Position numbers and translations under genes: made by a program
Part shown: positions 54,236-61,720 of the stretch, piece after piece
Position numbering within the stretch: position 1 is the stretch's first letter
How the letters are laid out: each line of letters starts with the position of its first letter
The notes under the pieces: model-generated
Seen by the model: the letters and a program-made list of their open reading frames with translations, nothing else
What the model was told of the DNA's origin: nothing
Databases searched by the model: none
NCBI RefSeq assembly: GCF_047228825.1
Contig: NZ_JBFEGN010000009.1
Coordinates: 18,109 to 82,108 of the forward strand
Origin: Siminovitchia sp047228825
GTDB taxonomy: Bacteria; Bacillota; Bacilli; Bacillales; Bacillaceae_C
Length of the DNA stretch: 64,000 bases
Direction: 5' to 3'

Positions 54236-54355
54236 ATGGGGTTTTACGGCGGCTATGGCTATAACGGCTACGGATGCGGTTATGGCAACTCCTTTGTTTT
54301 AATTGTTGTCCTTTTCATACTACTGATTATTGTAGGCACATCATTTTTCTATTAA
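54236..54355 (+). CDS. YjcZ-family small sporulation protein
   Basis: A 39-residue peptide: Gly/Tyr repeats (MGFYGGYGYNGYGCGYGNS) followed by one hydrophobic helix (FVLIVVLFILLIIVGTSFFY). This is the YjcZ pattern of small membrane peptides found in spore formers. AGGAG is 10 nt upstream; an alternative ATG at 54231 is out of frame with the family sequence. Terminator follows. Confidence 0.87.
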   Translation: MGFYGGYGYNGYGCGYGNSFVLIVVLFILLIIVGTSFFY

Positions 54356-54419
54356 TAGCCTCCCTCCACATCTATAGACCGTAAACACATTTAATCTCTT
54401 TAAATCACCTTACAGCCTG

Positions 54420-54444
54420 AAGAGCGCTACCACCCGGCGCTCTT
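54420..54444 (+). terminator. Terminator after the YjcZ-type gene
   Basis: AAGAGCGC / GCGCTCTT stem, 9-nt loop, T3. Confidence 0.75.
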
Positions 54445-54568
54445 TCATATCGCTCCTGCCGCTTATTCAAAAGTTTTGGAAGATCTATAAGTTTTCTCCG
54501 TTTTTCTTCGAAATATGCAGTAAACTTTTGATATAATATCCCAAAACCATGTAAAGGCTGGGATTACA

Positions 54569-54754
54569 TTGCATGTAGTAAATTTTGGTGATATTATATT
54601 TCAGCTGGCAATCCTTCTTTTTTTGCTCGGAATATTTGCAGCTTTGTTTTTTCTTTTTCGTTTACTCATAACTAAACAAAAGGGCAAGCAAAATAATATC
54701 GAACAAAAGCTTGATAGAATCATTGATTTACTTGAAAAGGATAAGAAAGAATAA
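54569..54754 (+). CDS. Small membrane protein, DUF4083-like
   Basis: A 61-residue protein: one N-terminal helix (IIFQLAILLFLLGIFAALFF) and a charged C-terminus NIEQKLDRIIDLLEKDKKE, which resembles the DUF4083 proteins of Bacillus. TTG 54569 is the likely start with AAAGG 11 nt upstream (weak). Function unknown. It is the last ordinary gene before the decayed accessory region. Confidence 0.6.
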   Translation: MHVVNFGDIIFQLAILLFLLGIFAALFFLFRLLITKQKGKQNNIEQKLDRIIDLLEKDKKE

Positions 54755-54887
54755 CTTTTTTATCCTTTTTTATTTGAATACCCACTGTACACGTATGCTG
54801 ACTAGATTTGCGCCTTACGGCTTTTCGGACTTTAATGAGATAATTGCACTCTGAACTTAGATAAAACGCTTTCCAAAGGAACATGGG

Positions 54888-55076
54888 CAGTTAAAAATCA
54901 TTTGGGAAGCCGGCATTTCCGATTTGAACTACGTTGGCGGAAGAGTGGGAGATGCGGACAAAACTATTTTACTGGAAACATATGGTTACATGTCCAACAG
55001 ATCGGCCCAATTAAACAATGAAAAAATTAATGAATTTATGAAGAAGTGGTCCAAGAAATTGGAGGGTATAATTTGA
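54888..55076 (+). pseudogene. C-terminal remnant of a tyrosine recombinase (phage/ICE integrase)
   Basis: About 62 codons read LKIIWEAGISDLNYVGGRVG then DKTILLETYGYMSNRSAQLN, the region of a tyrosine integrase that holds the catalytic Tyr (in LETYGYM). The upstream Arg/Lys/His catalytic residues and the start are missing. Followed by a twofold ACTAGGACAAA direct repeat and a hairpin. Marks an old integration event at the edge of the metal-resistance region. Confidence 0.75.
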
Positions 55077-55120
55077 TGTTTTTTCGAGGAACTAGGACAA
55101 AACTAGGACAAAAAGAAAAT

Positions 55121-55146
55121 GAAGCACCAACAAACGTTGATGCTTC
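55121..55146 (+). terminator. Terminator after the integrase remnant
   Basis: GAAGCACCAAC / GTTGATGCTTC stem with one A.C mismatch, loop AAAC. Confidence 0.6.
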
Positions 55147-55312
55147 AGGGTTTTAGCGCCCAGGAGGACGTATGTATTCGGATTAAAACATTGGTATATC
55201 CATGTTCTTCATGCCCAATGTGTAAAATATGTGTAAAAAATTTACCGTTATATAACGGCTGATTTTGTCTATGGTGTAAATAATAATAATTTGAAACCAC
55301 TTAAACAACTAA

Positions 55313-55336
55313 CCCCGTTCTGGTTACAGGACGGGG
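55313..55336. repeat. GC-rich hairpin, left copy
   Basis: CCCCGTTCTG-GTTA-CAGGACGGGG. A near-identical hairpin occurs at 58465-58494. The 55147-55312 stretch before it holds nothing I recognise. Confidence 0.65.
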
Positions 55337-55390
55337 ATCATAACCTGGTCTTCACCTACTTTTAATTTTCAATAAAACATTAATAACTAC

Positions 55391-55677
55391 TTAATTTTTC
55401 ATCTCTTTCTTTATAAAAGTTCGATCGGCATCAGTTGCGACTATACCAAACTTGTCACTAGCTAATCTTGCAATTTCTGGATCATGGATTACCGGTATAT
55501 AATTTGTTCCATAGTTAGTAAGCCCATTGTATTTATTAACCATAAAAGTAAAAATATCAACTTTTGATGGATGGCCCATGTAACTACTGCCTGTCATTGA
55601 CCCTATCGAATCACCAATAGTAAATTCCTCATTTGACTACGTCCTTTATCATTTCTTTCAACTTTATAATCAGTCAT
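55391..55677 (-). pseudogene. Decayed gene of unknown family
   Basis: From ATG 55677 the frame reads MTDYKVERNDKGR, then shifts to SNEEFTIGDSIGSMTG and continues through HPSKVDIFTFMVNKYNG, NYGTNYIPVIHDPEIARLAS and DADRTFIKK to a stop at 55391. A further piece (LGLDNVLLINEDVSDIQT) lies upstream behind stops. Coherent protein-like sequence across frames points to a broken gene, but I do not recognise the family. Confidence 0.5.
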
Positions 55678-55891
55678 AGAAATTTACTCAGGGACATTCC
55701 TGCCTTTAAGTCTGAATATCCGAAACATCTTCATTTATTAGCAACACATTATCCAATCCTAGTTCACCAGGTCGAAATCGTAACTTTTCTTAAACCCTAA
55801 TAACTTTCCAACTAATTTATGTCATTTATAAGTTTTCAAGATAACTGCATAGTTTCTTCACATTCATGTCTTATCTTTAGGGGGCGTATGT

Positions 55892-56584
55892 ATGTTCATC
55901 AACCTAGGAAGGAGCATGAGTGAATAGTTTATCACCTTGTGCGCTTCCTTTATATCCTGCTTTCCTTTCTTATATAACGGGCATGACTATTAGCGAATTA
56001 AAGGACAGACAAGGGATATTAAGAAAAAAAGCGTTTATTCATACAATCCTTTTTTTATTGGGGTTTTCAATTTTTTTTTTAGCCCTCGGGCTATCCACCT
56101 CTTTCATAGGATCTTTTTTTGCCGAATATCAAGAACTTCTAAGGCAGTTGGGCGCTGTATTAATGGTATTTTTCGGGCTGGTCCTTACTGGTGTGCTCCG
56201 AGTTAATTTTTTGCTTTCTGATAAAAAAATTCAGTTTCGAAACCGGCCATCCGGTTATTTGGGGTCTGTTTTGATAGGCATCGGGTTTGCTGCAGGCTGG
56301 CCCCCCTGTACAGGACCAATTTTGGCAGGAGTGATTGCTCTTGGCATTGCTAATCCAAGCATGGGGTTAATCTATATGATGTTTTATTACTGGGTTTTTC
56401 CATTCCTTTTTTGATCATGACCTTTTTCCTCGACAAGATGACCTTCTTAAAAAAACACGGAAACCGTTTTATGGTATTTGGAGGAATTTTAATGATTTTG
56501 ATGGGAATCCTCTTATATTTTGATTGGATGACGGTCATTATTTCATTATTAATTCCCTTATTTGGCGGCTTTACTGGATTTTAG
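55892..56584 (+). pseudogene. Frameshifted CcdA-type thiol-disulfide membrane protein
   Basis: CcdA/DsbD-type transmembrane protein, about 220 codons across frames. Visible: SLSPCALPLYPAFLSYITG (first redox Cys), FAAGWPPCTGPILAGVIALG (second Cys), then a one-base deletion in the codon after MMFY (near 56390) which gives a TGA; the next frame continues LGFSIPFLIMTFFLDKM to the normal end. The first helix is also damaged: MFINLG is followed by a stop before SLSPC. A GTG at 55920 could start a truncated 164-residue product. CcdA moves reducing power across the membrane. Confidence 0.8.
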
Positions 56585-56626
56585 TATTTAAGGACAACTG
56601 GCTTTACATAAATTGGAGGAAAAAAG

Positions 56627-57157
56627 ATGAAGAAAAAGAAACGACTTATGATGCGCAGTGTGATACTAGCCATTATGGTAGCTGCTATCGTCTACACACT
56701 GTATGCCAACTTCACCAAGGAAACAAGAGGGCAACTGGCTATCGGAGACATAGCACCGGATTTTATCCTTTCTGATATGAAAGGTGCCGAACATAAATTG
56801 TCTGATTATAGAGGACAGGGCGTGTTTTTGAACTTTTGGGGAACGTGGTGTAAACCGTGTGAAAGGGAAATGCCTTATATGAAAAATCAATATCAAGTAT
56901 ACAAAGATCAAGGGGTAGAAATATTAGCCGTTAACGTCGGAGAACCGGAATTTGCCATAAATAGATTTGTTCAAAAACACGGTTTGGATTTTCCTATTTT
57001 GAAAGACGCCAATAAAGATGTGCTCAATCTATACAAAATTAAACCTCTGCCCACTACAGTGTTGATTGATTCTGAAGGTAAGATCACCGCAATAGAATCC
57101 GGGGAACTTTCAGAAGCAAAAATTAAAGGTATGATGGAGAGCATCAAGCCTCGTTAA
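56627..57157 (+). CDS. ResA/TlpA-like membrane-anchored thiol-disulfide oxidoreductase
   Basis: A 176-residue extracytoplasmic thioredoxin-fold protein. An N-terminal anchor (about 10-27) is followed by the TlpA-type start GDIAPDFILSDMKG, active site WCKPC (Cys75, Cys78), and the cis-Pro region KPLPTTVLID. Similar to ResA, which reduces haem-binding cysteines of apocytochrome c. GGAGG lies 8 nt upstream. It follows the broken ccdA and precedes an intact CcdA-like gene, which probably reduces it. Confidence 0.88.
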   Translation: MKKKKRLMMRSVILAIMVAAIVYTLYANFTKETRGQLAIGDIAPDFILSDMKGAEHKLSDYRGQGVFLNFWGTWCKPCEREMPYMKNQYQVYKDQGVEILAVNVGEPEFAINRFVQKHGLDFPILKDANKDVLNLYKIKPLPTTVLIDSEGKITAIESGELSEAKIKGMMESIKPR

Positions 57158-57199
57158 GAGAATACAGAACGGTAAGATTAAAAATATGAGGTTGATGAT

Positions 57200-57928
57200 A
57201 TGTATCAAGAGATAAGCAAAATAAGTCAATTTTTAAGTGACCCATTTATGTCACTGTATTATGGGACAGAAGCACCTATAGTTGTTGCCTTTTTACTTGG
57301 ATTAATAGGAGCGTTGGCACCTTGCCAGTTAACAGGAAATATAAGTGCTATTACACTTTATGGGAATAGACGTTTGCAAACATCCGGTTATTGGGGCGAT
57401 GTGATCTTTTTTGTGCTAGGGAAAATCGCGGTATTCAGTGCTTTGGGCTTCCTGGTCTGGATAGTGGGCCAAAGCTTTGAAGAGAATATTATTCTTCTAT
57501 TTCCTATTTTCCGTAAAGCGATGGGCCCCTTTCTGATGCTAGTGGGATTCTTTTTACTTGGATGGATCAAACTAAACGTAATCAATAAAATTACTAATAA
57601 AATACCGGTAAGATTACGCAGTGGCAAAACGGGATCCTTTTTAATGGGCGCAAGTTTCTCTATTGCTTTTTGCCCAACCATGTTTGTTATATTTTTCGTC
57701 ACGCTTATGCCGGTTGTTTTGACCTCTTCACACGGTATGATTCTTCCTACCATATTTGGCATCGGGACCTCAATCCCAGTGCTGATTGTTATCGGTATGA
57801 TTTCCTTTTTAGGATTAAGTGGCTCTTTACTAAAAAGGAGTAGAAAAGTAGGGATTGTCGTTCAACGAATTGCTGGTGCAACTCTTATTTTGATGGGGAT
57901 ATTGGATACCATTACTTATTGGGCTTAG
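57200..57928 (+). CDS. CcdA/DsbD-like six-helix thiol-disulfide transporter
   Basis: A 242-residue protein with about six helices. The two redox cysteines of the CcdA family are in GALAPCQLTGN (helix 1) and IAFCPTMFVIFF (helix 4), separated by a helix-rich repeat. Likely passes electrons from cytoplasmic thioredoxin to the ResA-like protein encoded upstream. The sequence differs clearly from the broken ccdA, so it is not a duplicate. GAGG upstream of ATG 57200. Metal-related function is possible from context but not shown. Confidence 0.8.
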   Translation: MYQEISKISQFLSDPFMSLYYGTEAPIVVAFLLGLIGALAPCQLTGNISAITLYGNRRLQTSGYWGDVIFFVLGKIAVFSALGFLVWIVGQSFEENIILLFPIFRKAMGPFLMLVGFFLLGWIKLNVINKITNKIPVRLRSGKTGSFLMGASFSIAFCPTMFVIFFVTLMPVVLTSSHGMILPTIFGIGTSIPVLIVIGMISFLGLSGSLLKRSRKVGIVVQRIAGATLILMGILDTITYWA

Positions 57929-57960
57929 AAACCCAGCATCAATATATAACTAAATAAAAA

Positions 57961-58001
57961 TTCCCTTTGCCGGTAAACTGAACGGGCAAAGGGAACTTTT
58001 T
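57961..58001. terminator. Bidirectional terminator
   Basis: TTCCCTTTGCC / GGCAAAGGGAA stem with A and T runs at opposite ends, between the CcdA-like gene (+) and the copper-storage-type gene (-). Confidence 0.85.
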
Positions 58002-58330
58002 TACGCTGCCATTTTCCTGCATTCCTCCGCACACTTAAAACAAGCCTCTGCACATTTTTGACAGTGATCATGTTCATGTTTCTTACATTCGTTACCACAA
58101 GCCTCACAGATATCAGCACATAATTGGCAAATTTGTTTTGCAAAAGGGCTGCCCGACTGCATAGACCTGGCGGCAAATGCACATATATCTGCACATTCTC
58201 GATCCATGCGGATACAGTCCGCCATCATGGCTAAGTCTTCTTCTTTCAAGCAGGCATCATAACAAGTGTTGCAGGCTTCCATACATTCCAGACAAGCTTT
58301 AATACATTCTTCATACATCTGGGCAATCAT
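58001..58330 (-). CDS. Four-helix-bundle copper-binding protein (Csp3/YhjQ-like)
   Basis: A 109-residue Cys-rich protein of the DUF326 family. About 17 Cys appear as CxxxC/CxxC along helices (CIKACLECMEACNTC; CQLCADICEACGNEC; CQKCAEACFKCAEEC). No signal peptide, as in cytosolic Csp3. Known members store many Cu(I) ions per monomer. ATG is 7 nt from AAAGGA. The neighbouring CopB-type ATPase supports a copper function. Confidence 0.88.
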   Translation of the reverse strand: MIAQMYEECIKACLECMEACNTCYDACLKEEDLAMMADCIRMDRECADICAFAARSMQSGSPFAKQICQLCADICEACGNECKKHEHDHCQKCAEACFKCAEECRKMAA

Positions 58331-58628
58331 CCAATCATCCTTTCTTTTGAAACTTATACAATTTTACTTTTCCCAAGCATGATTTGAATAAACTACACAA
58401 AAATTGCATACTTCCCGATAATCAATAAAATAAAGTTATTTAATTTTAAAACCTCAAACACGTATAACCCCGTTCTGCCTTTAGGACGGGGTTATAATTA
58501 GTTGATTAATTTTTGAAGTGAGAAGTTTGTTCCAACTTAAAAATATAACTAAAGTCGTTTAAATCTAAGGGTGTATTCCACAATCGCGCCCGAAAGTTTA
58601 AGTGTACTTGTTCACATGGTAAAGAGCT
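58331..58628. other. Gap between the copper protein and merA
   Basis: AT-rich. Contains the right hairpin copy (58465-58494). No gene seen. Confidence 0.4.
58465..58494. repeat. GC-rich hairpin, right copy
   Basis: TAACCCCGTTCT / AGGACGGGGTTA (12 bp, one wobble, 6-nt loop). Shares ACCCCGTTCTG and GGACGGGG with 55313-55336. It lies between the merA stop and the copper-storage gene and has no T-run on the merA side. Confidence 0.65.
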
Positions 58629-60269
58629 TTACCCTGCACAGCAAGATAATTTCGATACATCTTTATCAAAGGTAAGAGACGCTAATTTTAATCCTTCTGC
58701 CATTGTTAAATATGGCGCAAAGCTATCTTTTAAATCCTCCACGGTTAAACCAAACTTAACCGCCAATGTCGCTGCATATATCACATCTCCTGCATTTTCA
58801 GATACGATATGAACCCCTAGAACTTTTAATGTTTTCATATCGGCAACAAGCTTGAAAACACCTGTTGTCTCACGATTTACTATCGCTCTTGGAACTGCAT
58901 TTAAAGGCAATACTGATGTTTTAACTTTATAACCTTTTTCTTTTGCTTGCTTTTCTGTTAAACCAACCGTTGCAATCGATGGATTTGTAAATGTCACGGC
59001 AGGAACAACGGATAAATCTAATTTTTTATTTAACCCACCAATCGCATTATCAACAACAATTCCACCTTGATAGGCTGCCACATAGACAAATTGAGGTCCT
59101 AATGTTACATCTCCTGCTGCATAAACCTTTTCATTACTTGTTCTAGCATAATCATTTATCAATATTTCTTTTCGTGTTCCGACTTCTACCCCCGCTGCAC
59201 TTAAATTTAAAGAATCAGTATTTGGTTTTCTTCCTGTTGCAACAAGTAACTGCTCTGATTCCACAACTTTTTTCTTGCCATCTACCGTTACATAAACCTT
59301 TTTTAGGTCTCCATCTTGTTCTGCACGCTCAAAAGTCGCCCCTTTTACAAGATTTATACCTTGTTCTATTAATGCTTTTTCTACGGCTTCTGAAATTTCG
59401 GGGTCATATTCTTTTAAAAGTGTCTCACTTCTTTGCATAAGTGTGACTTCTGAACCTAAATTATGAAACAGTTGCCCAAGCTCCAATCCGATATATCCTG
59501 AACCAATAACCGTTAATCGCTTAGGAACCTTTTTTAATTCAAGTAGTGTTGTACTTGTAAAATAATCTACTTCATTAAGTCCTGAAATGGGGGGGAGAGA
59601 CGGAGAAGCCCCCGTTGCAATTAAAAAACGTTTTGCAGAAAGTTTCTCTCCGTTGACTTCAACTGTATTTTCATTAACAAATTTTGCTTCGCCTTCAATT
59701 AAATCAAATCCATATTCATCAATTAAATTGACATATTTTTGATTCCGAAGCTCACTCACCAATTCATTTTTTTGCTTGATTAAAGGAGCTAATTCCACCT
59801 CTCCAGCAGATGTTTGTAAACCCGTAAAAGAATTAACTTTTGCAAAATGATTGATTTCCCCAGCACGAAGAAGTGTTTTTGATGGAACACAACCAATATT
59901 TACACATGTTCCACCAACTGTTCCACACTCAATCATAGCTACTTTTGCCCCGTATTCAATCGCTTTAATCGCAGCCGAAAAAGCTGCCCCACCTGAACCA
60001 ATGATAAGTAAGTCGTAATCCCCTTTGTCTCCTAACACCATATTTTCTTGTGTTGGAATTTCTTCTATTTCTCCCGGTAGATATTTTGCTTCATCGATTG
60101 CTTTTTTTACACGTTCAACCCCAACATCATTGGGTAATTCAAATACTACTTCACCCTGATGAAAACTAGCTTCAATGTTTTTGGCGCCTATGCTGGTTAA
60201 TGCTAGATCAATATGTTGTTCACATCCTGTACAGGTCATTCCATTAATTTTAACCTGATACTTTTTCAC
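58629..60269 (-). CDS. merA: Mercuric reductase MerA
   Basis: A 546-residue flavoprotein. N-terminal HMA domain with GMTCTGC (Cys13, Cys16), FAD motif GSGGAAFSAA, redox-active GGTCVNIGCVPSK (Cys122, Cys127), NAD(P)H motif TVIGSGYIGLELGQLF, ATGRKPN and the C-terminal vicinal pair SKLSCCAG (Cys543, Cys544) that delivers Hg(II). Reduces Hg(II) to volatile Hg(0). Follows merR with a 38-bp gap; no merT/merP transporter is adjacent. Confidence 0.95.
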   Translation of the reverse strand: MKKYQVKINGMTCTGCEQHIDLALTSIGAKNIEASFHQGEVVFELPNDVGVERVKKAIDEAKYLPGEIEEIPTQENMVLGDKGDYDLLIIGSGGAAFSAAIKAIEYGAKVAMIECGTVGGTCVNIGCVPSKTLLRAGEINHFAKVNSFTGLQTSAGEVELAPLIKQKNELVSELRNQKYVNLIDEYGFDLIEGEAKFVNENTVEVNGEKLSAKRFLIATGASPSLPPISGLNEVDYFTSTTLLELKKVPKRLTVIGSGYIGLELGQLFHNLGSEVTLMQRSETLLKEYDPEISEAVEKALIEQGINLVKGATFERAEQDGDLKKVYVTVDGKKKVVESEQLLVATGRKPNTDSLNLSAAGVEVGTRKEILINDYARTSNEKVYAAGDVTLGPQFVYVAAYQGGIVVDNAIGGLNKKLDLSVVPAVTFTNPSIATVGLTEKQAKEKGYKVKTSVLPLNAVPRAIVNRETTGVFKLVADMKTLKVLGVHIVSENAGDVIYAATLAVKFGLTVEDLKDSFAPYLTMAEGLKLASLTFDKDVSKLSCCAG

Positions 60270-60307
60270 AATTTATTCCTCCTCTATGTATAAAATCAAC
60301 GGTATCT

Positions 60308-60706
60308 TCAATCAAAAATTAACGATTCAATAATAGGACATTGTTGTATTGCTTTTTGATCTGGACATCGACTTTTTAAGTCCTTTAACATTGAATCAAT
60401 ACGTTTTAAATCTGCAATTTGATCTTGAATTTCACTTTCCTTTTGGGATACAAATTCAAATATATTTTTGCAACGAACTTCATCATTATCAACAACTCCA
60501 AGTAACTTATGGATTTCACTCAATGAAAAGCCAAGGTCTTGAAGTCTTTTGATAAATTTTACACGCTTAACATCGGCATCTGAATATATCCTATAACCCA
60601 CATTCGTTCGGTAAGGTTCTTTTAATAATGCTTTTTGTTCGTAATATCTAATCGTCTCTTTATTTACACCACATTTTTCTGCAAATACACTAATTCGGTA
60701 CCTCAC
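60308..60706 (-). CDS. merR: Mercury-responsive regulator MerR
   Basis: A 132-residue MerR, the same length as the classic Bacillus RC607 protein. HTH with CGVNKETIRYYEQ; dimer helix; Hg-binding cysteines Cys79, Cys114 and Cys123 as in known MerR. GTG 60706, 8 nt from AGGAG, is chosen; the open frame extends to 60727. Represses and, with Hg(II), activates the mer promoter by untwisting its long spacer. Followed by merA. Confidence 0.93.
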   Translation of the reverse strand: MRYRISVFAEKCGVNKETIRYYEQKALLKEPYRTNVGYRIYSDADVKRVKFIKRLQDLGFSLSEIHKLLGVVDNDEVRCKNIFEFVSQKESEIQDQIADLKRIDSMLKDLKSRCPDQKAIQQCPIIESLIFD

Positions 60707-60726
60707 ATTATTCGCTCCTATAAACA

Positions 60727-60757
60727 TAATAAACCGTGTACCTTAGTACGCAGTCAA
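60727..60757 (-). promoter_or_regulatory. mer promoter/operator
   Basis: TTGACT (60752-60757, minus) and TTATTA/TATTAT (about 60727-60732) with a 19-20-bp spacer containing GTAC-TAAG-GTAC. A long spacer with a dyad is typical of MerR-controlled promoters. Confidence 0.75.
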
Positions 60758-61074
60758 TTATAATACTAAATTTCTCTTCTTCAAGTATTCTAACCCGTTA
60801 CTTTAAGTGCGTAATTTCAATTTTGAACTATAAAGCCATTTTACCTTAAAGGTATTACTCCATACTCTGTCCTTTTAATGAAGTAACATGATTTGCGTTT
60901 TTAAACACCTTTATGTCAATATAACGATTTTATTTGTAATGAAACGACTTTATTGTTACTTAACATTGTTTGCAGAATCTCTGCATTTTTTATGACAATT
61001 TATCAGTAAGTGGATGTACTGTAATAAAATCTATTTTTTAGCCCATATACTTGTAGAAAAATATGGAGCTGATC
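60758..61074 (+). other. Region between the mer promoter and the membrane-protein gene
   Basis: AT-rich. Two small palindromes: TACCTT-A-AAGGTA (60842-60854) and TGCAGA-ATC-TCTGCA (60971-60985). The latter lies between TTGTTT and a TTTATG, a possible regulated promoter for the downstream gene. No coding frame. Confidence 0.4.
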
Positions 61075-61638
61075 ATGATGACCATAGGCCTAGCCTTTTT
61101 AGTTTCGGTATTATTGATATATTTTACTAGTGTTTTAGTATCCTCATTTTTAGTTAGAAAACAGGTAACGATGATGCATGGGATGTTGTTTGCTATGTCA
61201 TCGGCCATGGGAATCGGTTTATTTGCTGGAACGCTGTTCGGGATCTTATTTCAAGGACAATTACTGGTGTCCACTGTTATCGGGATATCTATAGGTTTAG
61301 TAACGGGAGCCTCCATCGGTTTTTATTACTCCTTTCTTGCTCTGTTAGAGGGGGTGTTATCTGGAGTGATGGCTGGTATGATGGGGGCTATGCTCGGGGA
61401 GATGGTAAAGCCGGCAGACTGGGACAAAGCCATTATGACAATGTTTACGATTGCCCTGTCGATCTCCTTTTTAATTATTTATGAAACATCTATTTATAGG
61501 AAAAGCCAGCCTAAATGGATTCGTTTTTATCAACACCCTTTTATTTCTTCTTTGATGTTTATCCTGATTTGTTTATTCCTCTATTCTCAAAAGCCATTTA
61601 TATTAAAATCAATACCATTCCTTCCTCCCCATCATTAA
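61075..61638 (+). CDS. Polytopic membrane protein of unknown function
   Basis: About 187 residues and roughly five or six helices, rich in Gly, Met and Ser (SSAMGIGLFAGTLFG, VTGASIGFYYSF, GVMAGMMGAMLGEMV). Met-rich helices and its place next to a copper ATPase hint at metal handling, but I know no family. ATG 61075 is 6 nt from GGAG; an ATG at 61063 has no binding site. It is 82 bp upstream of the ATPase gene, same strand. Confidence 0.65.
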   Translation: MMTIGLAFLVSVLLIYFTSVLVSSFLVRKQVTMMHGMLFAMSSAMGIGLFAGTLFGILFQGQLLVSTVIGISIGLVTGASIGFYYSFLALLEGVLSGVMAGMMGAMLGEMVKPADWDKAIMTMFTIALSISFLIIYETSIYRKSQPKWIRFYQHPFISSLMFILICLFLYSQKPFILKSIPFLPPHH

Positions 61639-61720
61639 CTGAAACTTGTTTACCCTGCACACTTTCTGGACAAATTACATGTAAAATATGGTAAACAATA
61701 AAGAAAGGAGAGGAAACAGT

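Noticed and set aside
55313..55336. rRNA or tRNA fragment
   Set aside because: The GC-rich block is a simple hairpin; no tRNA arms or rRNA consensus around it.
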